Shown: positions 1 through 7,836 of the stretch, piece after piece
How positions within the stretch are numbered: position 1 is the stretch's first letter
Layout of the letters: the number at the start of each line of letters is the position of its first letter
Source of the DNA: Peristeroidobacter agariperforans
GTDB taxonomy: Bacteria > Pseudomonadota > Gammaproteobacteria > Steroidobacterales > Steroidobacteraceae
NCBI RefSeq assembly: GCF_004138335.1
Contig: NZ_RYFW01000002.1
Span: 1,655,501 to 1,719,500 of the forward strand
Length of the DNA: 64,000 bases
Direction: 5' to 3'
Notes under the pieces: model-generated
The model's database searches: none
Told to the model about the DNA's origin: nothing
What the model saw: only the letters and a program-made list of their open reading frames with translations
Made by a program: the position numbers and the translations under genes

Positions 1-1
1 T

Positions 2-331
2 CTCGGCGGCGCCAACATCGCGCCCGATCGCGTGAACGTGAGCTGGGATCGCGCCTTGACGCCGTCCATCACGTCGCGGTTGCAGGTGAATCATCTGTTG
101 GACCGTGACTTTGAGAATCGCGCCGGGGTCACGATCAATGAGTTCGACGGCTATACGACCGTCGACCTGAGCGCAGATCTTGCGGCCCTCGGCGGCACCT
201 TTACCGCGGCGGTCCAGAATCTGACGAATGAGGACTATTTCACCTACTACTCGCAGACCAGTCCGCTCGACGTGCGCTATTTCAAGGGAATCGGCCGCAC
301 CTTTCGCGTGCTCTACCAAGTGGGTTTCTGA
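2..331 (+). CDS. TonB-dependent receptor, C-terminal fragment
   Basis: This is the last 109 or so codons of an outer-membrane TonB-dependent receptor whose start lies left of the window. The reading frame is open from base 2. The visible part shows alternating polar/hydrophobic beta-strands, the phrase AAVQNLTNEDYFTYYS typical of the penultimate strands, and a terminal strand ending in aromatic Phe (VLYQVGF), which is the usual outer-membrane insertion signal. The ligand cannot be told from this piece. A GTG at 32 lies inside the frame but is not a real start. Confidence 0.85.
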   Translation, partial: LGGANIAPDRVNVSWDRALTPSITSRLQVNHLLDRDFENRAGVTINEFDGYTTVDLSADLAALGGTFTAAVQNLTNEDYFTYYSQTSPLDVRYFKGIGRTFRVLYQVGF

Positions 332-411
332 GGCTCGCCGACCCATTTGACCATTGCATCCGGCGCGCGGAGCGCCCAGGCTAGCCCCCAAATACAACGA
401 CGGGGGCGAGC

Positions 412-2031
412 ATGGCGATGCGGCCGGACATGCGAAAAGCGTTGTTACCGATGGCGTGGCTGGCAGCCGTGGCGAGCGCCGCCGAGCATGATCATGCCTC
501 GTTGGGCAAGGTCAACTTCCCGGTGTCCTGCTCGGCGCCGGCGCAGCAGCAGTTCAATGGCGCCATTACGCTGCTCCATCACATGACTTACCCGCAGGCG
601 CGCCAGGCCTTCGAACAAATCACCCAGGCCGAGCCGGGCTGCGCCATGGCTCACTGGGGCGTGGCGATGACGTTGTTTCAGCCATTGTGGCCGACGCGTC
701 CGAACGCCGCCGCGCTGTCTCGGGGATGGGACGAGGTGCAGAAGGCCAAGGCGCTGCAATCGAGCCCGCGTGAGCTGCAATTCATCAACGCAGCGGAAGC
801 GTTCTACACACAACCCGAATCGACTGATTACTGGGCGCGAATACGCCGTTGGGAACAAGCTTCGCGCCAGGCCTACGAAACATTGCCCGGCGACGACGAA
901 GCGGCAGCCTTCTACGCGTTGTCCCATCTGGCGACGACGCCCGCCGGCGGCAACCTTCGAGAACATGCCGACGAGTCGGCGGCGATTCTGCTCGAGGTGT
1001 ATCGGAAGCAGCCGGACCATCCGGGGGTGATGCACTATCTCGTGCACGCCAACGATGTGCCCGGGCGAGAGCGGGAGCTCTTGGAAATCACCAGAAAGTA
1101 CGATTCGATCGCGCCCGACAATCCACATGCGCTGCACATGCCGACGCACATCTATACGCGCCTGGGCGATTGGGACGGCGTGATCAAAGGCAACCTGCGT
1201 GCCGCCGATGCCGCGTTGTCACATCCAGCGGGCGAACAGGGCGAGCTGGTTTGGGACGAGTTCGCTCACGCCATCGAGTATATGGTCTACGCGTATCTGC
1301 AGCAGGGCGCGGACAGCGAAGCAGCAACGCAGCTGCACCGATTGCAGAGCACGCCGCGAATGGAGCCGACATTCAAGACGGCATTTCATCTCGCTTCCAC
1401 ACAAACTCGCTACGCGCTGGAACGGCGCGATTGGACTGCAGCGTTGCAGATCGAGCCACGCATGCCGACGTATCTCGATTGGGATCGTTTCATGTGGGCC
1501 GAAGCGACGGCGAGATTCGGCCGGGGTCTCGGTGCGGCTCATCTCGGCAAGAACGAAGAGGTGCAACTCGCACTGACGCGGCTCGATGAGCTGGAAGGCG
1601 TCGCACGCAAGGCCGGTGAGGATTTGTTCGCTCGTAATATCAACGTGCTCCAGCTCGAACTGGCTGCGTGGTCGGCGCATGCTCGAGGACAGGAGGCGAA
1701 GAGCATCGAGATCATGCGGCAGGCGGCCGAGCTGGAAGTCGCGACCCCGAAACATGCCGTGACGCCCGGGCCGACCGTGCCTGCGTACGAACTGCTGGGT
1801 GACCTGTACAGCGAACAAAAGAAACCGACCGAAGCACTCGCGGCCTATCAAAAATCGCTGCAGTTGTACCCGCGACGTTTCAACAGTCTGCTTGGCGCGG
1901 CCACGGCGGCGCGCGCCAGCGGCGATACCGCAAGGGCGCGTGCGTTCTACTCACAGCTGCTTGAGCTCGCGGCGCCGGATTCGCCGCGAACGGCGGTCAA
2001 GGACGCCCGGCAGTACGTCACCAAGCGATAG
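412..2031 (+). CDS. Exported tetratricopeptide-repeat protein, function unknown
   Basis: The 539-residue product starts with a probable signal peptide (basic start, hydrophobic core LLPMAWLAAVAS, cleavage near ASA-AEH at about residue 24). The body is helical and has TPR-like repeats throughout; the clearest is near residues 455-495 (AYELLGDLYSEQKKPTEALAAY). A His-rich central stretch, HMPTHIYTRLGDWD around residue 245, is characteristic of a widespread uncharacterised TPR family. A ribosome site GGGGGCGAG precedes ATG 412; ATGs at 418 and 430 are alternatives. It is monocistronic and ends 2 bases from the convergent exonuclease gene. Likely a periplasmic scaffold; no enzyme motif is visible. 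Confidence 0.8.
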   Translation: MAMRPDMRKALLPMAWLAAVASAAEHDHASLGKVNFPVSCSAPAQQQFNGAITLLHHMTYPQARQAFEQITQAEPGCAMAHWGVAMTLFQPLWPTRPNAAALSRGWDEVQKAKALQSSPRELQFINAAEAFYTQPESTDYWARIRRWEQASRQAYETLPGDDEAAAFYALSHLATTPAGGNLREHADESAAILLEVYRKQPDHPGVMHYLVHANDVPGRERELLEITRKYDSIAPDNPHALHMPTHIYTRLGDWDGVIKGNLRAADAALSHPAGEQGELVWDEFAHAIEYMVYAYLQQGADSEAATQLHRLQSTPRMEPTFKTAFHLASTQTRYALERRDWTAALQIEPRMPTYLDWDRFMWAEATARFGRGLGAAHLGKNEEVQLALTRLDELEGVARKAGEDLFARNINVLQLELAAWSAHARGQEAKSIEIMRQAAELEVATPKHAVTPGPTVPAYELLGDLYSEQKKPTEALAAYQKSLQLYPRRFNSLLGAATAARASGDTARARAFYSQLLELAAPDSPRTAVKDARQYVTKR

Positions 2032-2033
2032 TT

Positions 2034-2870
2034 TCAAGCGATGATCTTTGCTGCCGCTTTCCGGCAGCGTTCGAGTAATCGCGCATCGCCGGATTGTTCG
2101 GCATAGGCAACGAACTCTTCCTTTGGGCCGCGCCACTTGATCGCGTCGACGTTGTCGAACAGCGGTGCGTCCGTTCGCAGCGTTGCGAGACGCTTGAACA
2201 ATAATGCTTCTTCCCAGCGCCCCGCGCCGAGCACGTCAGCGGGGAATTTCTCGATTGGCCCATATTTGTTCACGAGACGCGCGGCGCCCACTTTGCCGAT
2301 GCCTTCGAGTCCGGGATAACCGTCGGCGGTATCGCCCACCAGCGCCAGAAAATCCGGGATCAACGCGGGCGGCACACCGAACTTGTCCTGCACGTCCTTG
2401 GCGTTGCGGATCGCCTTGCCTTTGCGATCCATCTGCACGATGCGATCTTCTTGCACGCATTGGGCGAGATCCTTGTCCGGCGTCCAGATACAAATCTTCT
2501 CGACGCGAGGATCCAGGGCGGCGAGGTGGGCGGCGGAAGCCAAGGCATCATCCGCTTCCAGCTCGACCATTGGCCAGGTCGCGACACCCATAGCTACGAG
2601 CGCGCGCTCGAGCGGATGAAATTGGGCCCACAGCGCCGGCTCGATGCCTTCGCCGGTTTTGTAGCCCGCCCACAGTTGGTTGCGAAACGACTCGATGACG
2701 TGATCGGTCGCGACGCCGATGTGAGTCGCGCCTTGTTCGATCAGCTCCAGCACCGTGTGCAACACGCCGTTGGCCGCGCCGAGCGGCTTGTCCTGCCCCT
2801 TGTTGAAGCGGCGCAGGCCATAGAAATGGCGGAACAGCTCGTAGGTGCCGTCGACGAGGTGGATGATCAT
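2034..2870 (-). CDS. 5'-3' exonuclease (PIN / H3TH flap-nuclease family)
   Basis: This 278-residue protein resembles the stand-alone 5'-3' exonuclease domain of DNA polymerase I. It begins MIIHLVDGTYELFR with the first catalytic Asp, continues with the acidic motif ELEADDALASAA, then TPDKDLAQ, and carries the helix-hairpin-helix signature FLALVGDTADGYPGLEGIGKVGAARLV near residues 175-200. The family uses two metal ions to cleave 5' flaps and RNA primers. The frame stays open upstream to 2954, but the motif-bearing N-terminus and the palindromic leader favour the ATG at 2870. It acts in the cytoplasm in DNA repair or replication by family analogy. Confidence 0.85.
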   Translation of the reverse strand: MIIHLVDGTYELFRHFYGLRRFNKGQDKPLGAANGVLHTVLELIEQGATHIGVATDHVIESFRNQLWAGYKTGEGIEPALWAQFHPLERALVAMGVATWPMVELEADDALASAAHLAALDPRVEKICIWTPDKDLAQCVQEDRIVQMDRKGKAIRNAKDVQDKFGVPPALIPDFLALVGDTADGYPGLEGIGKVGAARLVNKYGPIEKFPADVLGAGRWEEALLFKRLATLRTDAPLFDNVDAIKWRGPKEEFVAYAEQSGDARLLERCRKAAAKIIA

Positions 2871-2914
2871 GGGTTCGCCCGAGCAGATTTGGACGGATAG
2901 TCTGACACAACGGA

Positions 2915-2974
2915 CTTGCCCGTGACCGGGCAAGCCCGGGCGTCCAGCCGACACGGTGTGCTAACGTACACCGT
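2915..2974. repeat. Two hairpins in the divergent exonuclease/HAD promoter region
   Basis: An inverted repeat CTTGCCCG-TGAC-CGGGCAAG lies at 2915-2934, and a second, ACGGTGT-N8-ACACCGT, at 2953-2974, directly before the ATG at 2976. They lie between two divergently transcribed genes, so they are more likely operators or leader structures than terminators; no T-tract follows. Confidence 0.5.
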
Positions 2975-2975
2975 G

Positions 2976-3683
2976 ATGCTGGAGACCCGCGCTGGAATGA
3001 CTCAATTCGATGCTTTGTTCGATGGCCGCTCGTTTGCGGCGATCTTGTTCGACATGGATGGCACGCTGCTCAGCTCCATTGAGGCGGCGGAAAGAGTCTG
3101 GACCCGCTGGGCCGCGCAATTCGGCATCGACGCCCGCACGTTCCTGCACGGCATTCACGGCCAACGCGCCGTCGACTCGGTGCGTCAGCTGAATATTCCC
3201 GGTATCGATCCCGTCGCCGAGGCGAATGCAATTACGCTCGCGGAGATCGAGGATGTCGAAGGCGTGCGCGCGATTCCAGGCGCGCGCGAGTTCGTCTCGA
3301 AGTTGCCTGAAAATCGCTGGGCCATCGTTACCTCAGCGCCACGAGCGCTCGCGGTTCGGCGGCTCGCAGCGGCGGGATTGAAGCCGCCCTCCGTCTTCAT
3401 CACCGCGGAGGATATTCCCAGAGGCAAGCCAGATCCGGCGTGCTATCAACTCGCCGCGCGACAGCTCGGGGGGACCGCCGATGATTGCGTGGTGTTCGAA
3501 GATGCAGCTGCCGGAATTCGTGCCGGAGAAGCAGCGGGAGCGCCGGTGGTGGTAATCACCGCTACACATCAGCACCCCATGGACACTCCTCATCCCACCT
3601 ACGTGGATTACAACGCCTTGGACGCCACAATCCGTCCAGACGGTCGCTTGCAGATCGGTTCCCGATCACCACGGAAAATCTGA
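2976..3683 (+). CDS. HAD-superfamily phosphatase (sugar-phosphatase-like, HAD-IA)
   Basis: The 235-residue product has all HAD motifs in order: FDMDGTLL (nucleophile and acid Asp pair) near residue 24, a motif II Ser/Thr in IVTSAPRAL, the motif III Lys in GKPDP, and the motif IV acidic pair in VVFEDAAAGIRAG. The helical cap after motif I is of the type seen in beta-phosphoglucomutase and small sugar-phosphate phosphatases. It should hydrolyse a small phosphorylated metabolite in the cytoplasm; the substrate cannot be read from sequence. ATG 2976 is chosen because it follows the hairpin; ATG 2997 (MTQFDALFD) is a credible alternative. Confidence 0.8.
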   Translation: MLETRAGMTQFDALFDGRSFAAILFDMDGTLLSSIEAAERVWTRWAAQFGIDARTFLHGIHGQRAVDSVRQLNIPGIDPVAEANAITLAEIEDVEGVRAIPGAREFVSKLPENRWAIVTSAPRALAVRRLAAAGLKPPSVFITAEDIPRGKPDPACYQLAARQLGGTADDCVVFEDAAAGIRAGEAAGAPVVVITATHQHPMDTPHPTYVDYNALDATIRPDGRLQIGSRSPRKI

Positions 3684-3762
3684 CATGACACTTATTCCGG
3701 CGTCGCGGTCTCGCGCAGCGCCCGGATAGTGCGACAATGACGGCACTAGAGAGGACACCGTC

Positions 3763-4473
3763 ATGCCAGATTTTTCAGCGTTCCCCGTCACCAGGAAGTG
3801 GCCGCCCCGACATCCCGACCGGCTGCAGCTATATTCGTTGCCGACGCCGAACGGCGTGAAGATTTCCATCGCGCTGGAAGAAATCGGGCTGCCGTATGAG
3901 GTGCATCGGGTCAGCTTCGACACCAACGATCAGCTGACCCCGGAATTCCTGTCGCTGAACCCGAACAACAAGATCCCGGCGATCATCGATCCGAACGGCC
4001 CGGGCGGCAAGCCGCTGGCATTGTTCGAGTCGGGCGCCATTCTGATCTATCTGGCCGACAAGACTGGCAAGCTGATCCCGCAGGATCCGATCCTGCGCTA
4101 CCAGACCATCCAGTGGCTGATGTTCCAGATGGGCGGTATCGGGCCGATGTTCGGCCAGGTCGGCTTCTTCCATAAATTCGCCGGCAAGGAGATCGAAGAC
4201 AAGCGGCCGCGCGATCGTTACATCAACGAATCCAAACGCCTGCTCGGCGTGCTCGACAAGAACCTGGAAGGCAAGAGTTGGATGATGGGCGATCAATACA
4301 GCATCGCCGACATCGCGATCTTCCCATGGGTGCGCAACCTGGTCGGCTATTACGAGGCGGGCGAGCTGGTGGGCTTCAAGACCTTCCTCAACGTGCAGCG
4401 GGTGCTGCACGCATTCCTGTCGCGGCCAGCGGTCGAGACCGGTTTGAATATTCCGCCAACGCCGAAGAAGTAA
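3763..4473 (+). CDS. Glutathione S-transferase (YghU/YfcG-like disulfide-bond oxidoreductase)
   Basis: The 236-residue protein has an N-terminal thioredoxin-like half (LQLYSLPTPNGVKISIALEEIGLPYEVHRVSF) with the TPNG motif of the nu-class YfcG/YghU group, the glutathione gamma-glutamyl site FESGAILIYLAD near residues 88-98, and an all-alpha C-terminal half with the folding motif YSIADIAIFPWV. Nu-class enzymes reduce disulfides and peroxides with glutathione rather than conjugating xenobiotics. A ribosome site GAGAGGAC precedes ATG 3763. It stands alone between the HAD gene and a convergent hydrolase gene. Confidence 0.88.
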   Translation: MPDFSAFPVTRKWPPRHPDRLQLYSLPTPNGVKISIALEEIGLPYEVHRVSFDTNDQLTPEFLSLNPNNKIPAIIDPNGPGGKPLALFESGAILIYLADKTGKLIPQDPILRYQTIQWLMFQMGGIGPMFGQVGFFHKFAGKEIEDKRPRDRYINESKRLLGVLDKNLEGKSWMMGDQYSIADIAIFPWVRNLVGYYEAGELVGFKTFLNVQRVLHAFLSRPAVETGLNIPPTPKK

Positions 4474-4478
4474 CGCCG

Positions 4479-5636
4479 CTAGAGATCGGCGAGTGGATGC
4501 CGGCCGTAGGGCCAGACGGGCGCAGCGAAGTGCCCGTCGATCCATTGCGGCGTGATCTCTTCCATCGTGCGCGGTTGCCACTTCGGCTTACGGTCCTTGT
4601 CGATCAGCAGCGCGCGTATGCCTTCCGCGAGGTCTGGCCGAGCACAGCATTGAAGTGTAACGATGAGCTCGAGCCGGAATGCGTCGGCGAGGTCTAGTCC
4701 GCGCGTGCGTCGCTGCAGTTCGAAACCCAACGCGGCTGAGGTCGGCGATCCTGCGGCCAGTGTGGCCGCCGCGCGTCTCAGCCAATCCTCATCGCCGTCA
4801 TATCGAACGATCCGAGACACCATCTCCTCGACGGACTCGCCGCGGCAGAATGCTTGGATCTCTTGCTCATAGGCTTTGAAGTTGGACGCCGGCATGACTC
4901 CCGTCGCCTGACTCGCAAACTCGCGGAGCAGGGCAGAGAGCACCTCCCGATTTTCGCTCGGATCGGTCGTCCACATCGCCCTCGGCATGCGCGCGAACAA
5001 GGTGTCCCTGTCGGTGGATCGCAAGAAATAATCGGCGAGGCCGCCCACAACTGCGTCGCGACCGTTGATCTGCACGCCGGTGAGCGCCATGAACAGTCCG
5101 GTGCGAATGGGCATGCGCTGTAGAAACCAGCTCGCGCCCACATCGGGGAACAATCCGATCGTCACCTCCGGCATGCCGATGCGAGAGGTTTCGGTGACGA
5201 CGCGATGACTCGCGCCGGCCATCAAGCCGAGCCCGCCGCCGAGCACGATGCCGCTGCCCCAGACGAGCAACGGTTTCGGAAAGCGGTAGATCGAATAATC
5301 CAACCGATATTCGTCGGCGAAGTAGGTCAGCGCCACGGGGTTGGGCGCTGTGTTCGGGTGTTCCTTCAGCAGTTGGTAGAGGCTGCGAATGTCGCCGCCA
5401 GCGCAGAACGCTTTCTCGCCGGCGCCGTGCAGGATCACGCACGCGATGTCCGGATCCGCGGCCCAGCGTCGCAGCTGAGCATCGAGCAGCCTGATCATGT
5501 CGTGCGCCAGCGCATTCAACGCCTTCTCGGCGTTGAGCTGGGCGAAGCCCAGGCGAGGTCCATGTTGCGTGGGAATTTCTTCGAAGCGCACGCAGGCGCT
5601 TTCGGCGTGCGCCGAGGGGCGGAAACCAGAATTCAT
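4479..5636 (-). CDS. Enoyl-CoA hydratase/isomerase-fold enzyme, probable 3-hydroxyisobutyryl-CoA hydrolase
   Basis: The 385-residue protein has the crotonase fold with the oxyanion-hole segment GAGEKAFCAGGDIRSLYQ (about residues 71-88) and the signature MPEVTIGLFPDVGASWFL, in which Glu157 and Asp165 match the catalytic pair of the HIBCH subgroup. The C-terminal half is the extended domain of this subgroup, making it longer than ordinary 260-residue hydratases. HIBCH releases 3-hydroxyisobutyrate in valine breakdown. It precedes the MDR dehydrogenase gene on the same strand; that gene ends 10 bases before this one starts, so they probably form an operon. Confidence 0.82.
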   Translation of the reverse strand: MNSGFRPSAHAESACVRFEEIPTQHGPRLGFAQLNAEKALNALAHDMIRLLDAQLRRWAADPDIACVILHGAGEKAFCAGGDIRSLYQLLKEHPNTAPNPVALTYFADEYRLDYSIYRFPKPLLVWGSGIVLGGGLGLMAGASHRVVTETSRIGMPEVTIGLFPDVGASWFLQRMPIRTGLFMALTGVQINGRDAVVGGLADYFLRSTDRDTLFARMPRAMWTTDPSENREVLSALLREFASQATGVMPASNFKAYEQEIQAFCRGESVEEMVSRIVRYDGDEDWLRRAAATLAAGSPTSAALGFELQRRTRGLDLADAFRLELIVTLQCCARPDLAEGIRALLIDKDRKPKWQPRTMEEITPQWIDGHFAAPVWPYGRHPLADL

Positions 5637-5646
5637 CGGTGGACTA

Positions 5647-6777
5647 TCAGGAACCTTTGTGCGGATTGATCAGGTACTTCTCACCGGTCGCCCGCCGGTT
5701 GTAAGCCTGGATCACTTCGGGTTGCAGAGCCTCGATCAATGAGATCTCCGCGGTGTAATGACTCGCGAACGTGGTCTTCAGCTCGGCCACGATGCGCTCG
5801 CGCAGCTTCTGCGTGGCCTGCGGACCGATCTTCTCCAAGAAGAAGGTGAGCAGCCAGCCGCCAACACCCCACGCCATGCCGACGTTGCTGCGATCGATTT
5901 CGATCGGGCGAGTGTCGAGCACGCCATAGGTGTACACCTGCTTGTGCACGGGCGAGCCGTAACGGTTGTAGGTCGTGATCTTGCGATTGATGGCGGCTTC
6001 CATGGCAATCAGAATCTGATTGGCGAGCTTGCCGCCACTGATGGCGTCGAACGCGAGCGTGGCTCCGGTCGCTGCGACGGCGTCCGTGAGTTCTTCCATG
6101 AACTTCGGCGAGGTGCTGTCACAAATGTACTTCGCGCCGAGCTTGCGGAGTGTTTCGGCCTGCTCGGCGCTGCGCACGATATTGACGAGCGGGACGCCGT
6201 CCTTCAGGCAGATCTTGTTGAGCATCTGCCCGAGATTGGATGCGGCGGCGGTGTGAACGAGCGCAGTGTGATTTTCCCGGCGCATGGTTTCGACCATGCT
6301 GAGCGCGGTGAGCGGATTGACGAAGCAGGATGCGCCTTCGGCGGGCGTCGTTCCTTCGGGTAGTGGGAGACACGCCGCAGCTTTCACGACCCGATACTGC
6401 GCGTACATGCCGCCACCGAGCGCGGCGACGGTTTTGCCAACGAGCTTCTGAGCATCGGCGCCAGCTTTGACGACGACACCGGCGCCTTCATTGCCAACGA
6501 CCATGGATTGATCGATGCGAGGCGCCACGCCGGTCATGAGTTCGGGTGCAATCTTCGCTGTCAGCGTTGGGCTGTCAGTGGTGCCGCCGGCTTTGGCCGT
6601 GGACATGTCAGCCGGGCCGAGCAGCAGGCCGAGATCGGAAGGATTGATCGGCGACGCCAACACGCGAATGACGACTTCGTCCGCTGCCGGCTCGGGAATC
6701 TTCGCCTGACGCAACGACAGCTGCAACTCGCCGCCGGCGGTGATCAGGGATCGAAGCTGCAGATTGGACTCGCTCAT
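5647..6777 (-). CDS. Zinc-type alcohol dehydrogenase/quinone reductase family (MDR) oxidoreductase
   Basis: The 376-residue product has the MDR N-terminal GroES-like domain (EVVIRVLASPINPSDLGLLLG) and a Rossmann domain around VHTAAASNLGQMLNKICLKDGVPLVNIVRS, where the usual glycine motif reads AAASNLG. No catalytic zinc cysteines are evident, as in the quinone reductase/enoyl reductase branch. It probably uses NADPH to reduce an activated double bond or quinone. The open frame extends to 6882, but MSESNLQLRSL from ATG 6777 is the natural start. It is transcribed ahead of the HIBCH-like gene, suggesting a shared acyl-CoA role. Confidence 0.78.
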   Translation of the reverse strand: MSESNLQLRSLITAGGELQLSLRQAKIPEPAADEVVIRVLASPINPSDLGLLLGPADMSTAKAGGTTDSPTLTAKIAPELMTGVAPRIDQSMVVGNEGAGVVVKAGADAQKLVGKTVAALGGGMYAQYRVVKAAACLPLPEGTTPAEGASCFVNPLTALSMVETMRRENHTALVHTAAASNLGQMLNKICLKDGVPLVNIVRSAEQAETLRKLGAKYICDSTSPKFMEELTDAVAATGATLAFDAISGGKLANQILIAMEAAINRKITTYNRYGSPVHKQVYTYGVLDTRPIEIDRSNVGMAWGVGGWLLTFFLEKIGPQATQKLRERIVAELKTTFASHYTAEISLIEALQPEVIQAYNRRATGEKYLINPHKGS

Positions 6778-6932
6778 GGAAGCACTCGCGGACGTCAATT
6801 TGGACTCGCAGGTTACACCACCGCACGACGCCGGCGCACCCGCGGATGAGGGATACGCGATTTGTACCGACAGGCGAACCAACTCAAGTTCGCGGCCGTT
6901 ACCGAGGCGTGCTCACGGCGTCGGAGGGTTCC

Positions 6933-7166
6933 ATGACAAGCAAGCGCAAGAATTCGCTGGTGGCAAACATCAATCGCCGCAAGCGCGCGGGGAAGAGCCG
7001 GCCGAAGTCGCGCTCGTCGGTGAGCAAAGAGTCGTACGATCAGATGCAGAAGGGGTGGCCGAAGTCGGGGAAGAAGAGGGCGGCGCGGAACAAGGCGACG
7101 TCCCAAAAGAAAACGGGGTCGCGAAAGAAGAAGGCGGGAAAGAAGAAGGCGGGGAAGAAGAAGTGA
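6933..7166 (+). CDS. Small highly basic lysine-rich protein, histone-H1-like tail
   Basis: The 77-residue product from ATG 6933 has a conserved-looking N-terminal half (NSLVANINRRKRAGKSRPKS, then SKESYDQMQKGWPKS) and a C-terminal tail made almost only of Lys, Gly and Ala with the repeat KKKAGKK. Such tails are typical of bacterial H1-like nucleoid proteins, so DNA or RNA binding is a fair inference, but no known domain is recognised in the first half. The frame is open from 6846, though the residues before Met30 look unconserved. A terminator-like hairpin follows at 7202. Confidence 0.65.
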   Translation: MTSKRKNSLVANINRRKRAGKSRPKSRSSVSKESYDQMQKGWPKSGKKRAARNKATSQKKTGSRKKKAGKKKAGKKK

Positions 7167-7201
7167 GGTTGCGGTATCGACGAAACTAGAGACAGTCCGC
7201 G

Positions 7202-7226
7202 GTCGACAGCGCTTCTTCGACTTTTT
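7202..7226 (+). terminator. Intrinsic terminator candidate after the basic protein gene
   Basis: A GTCGA/TCGAC stem with a 10-base loop is followed directly by five T residues on the plus strand. It lies between the convergent basic-protein and DUF3574 genes. The stem is short, so strength is uncertain. Confidence 0.45.
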
Positions 7227-7228
7227 CC

Positions 7229-7726
7229 CTAAAAGGACACGCACGACACATCGTCGATGCGCAAGACGGATTCCTGCCGGAACCGCTCTTTGTAGTCATG
7301 ACGGATCTCATCCACCAGCTTGCTGCTGGGGATGCTGAAGGGATAGAGCAGGATGAGTAGCTTGGAGCCTTCTTTGACGATGTTGCCGGCGGCATCCTTG
7401 AACTGGCCATTGCCACTAAGCAGCGTCAGACCCTCTGGGAATCGCGGCGTCACCTTGCTATCGATGAACTGCTTGAACTCCAGCTCGGTGACATCCGGCG
7501 CCCCGGTTCGGGACAAGCCGAACAGCAGCTCAGTGCGAGCGAACATCTGACTTTCGAGAACACGAGTGCACAGCCGCTGTTCGGACCCAGGACGCTCGTC
7601 CCCGGGTGGCGCCTTCGCCGGCGCTGCGACAGCAGTATGCGAAGAGGAGACGATGCAGCCAAACATCAAACCAAGGTGGATGAAACATTTCACGAGTGTG
7701 TTTGAATGTTCGTCCGCGATCGTCAT
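7229..7726 (-). CDS. DUF3574 family exported protein
   Basis: The 165-residue protein has an N-terminal hydrophobic stretch with a possible lipobox (LMFGC, Cys24) or alternatively a signal-peptidase I site after AVAA. The mature part (TELLFGLSRTGAPDVTELEFKQFIDSKVTPRFPEGLTLLSGNGQFKD and the following strand with SKLLILLYP) matches the DUF3574 pattern of an uncharacterised Gram-negative envelope family. Function is unknown. It is separated by about 110 bases from the regulator gene upstream and is probably transcribed on its own. Confidence 0.72.
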   Translation of the reverse strand: MTIADEHSNTLVKCFIHLGLMFGCIVSSSHTAVAAPAKAPPGDERPGSEQRLCTRVLESQMFARTELLFGLSRTGAPDVTELEFKQFIDSKVTPRFPEGLTLLSGNGQFKDAAGNIVKEGSKLLILLYPFSIPSSKLVDEIRHDYKERFRQESVLRIDDVSCVSF

Positions 7727-7836
7727 CCGGAGCTCCTGGGAGGTACCAAGGGCGTCCAGTGTGCCGAGCAGCTTCTGCTATAGGGCCTGTCCTTCGGCGA
7801 ACCCGCAGGCTCACTTTGGTTCGTGGCCTATGCGAC

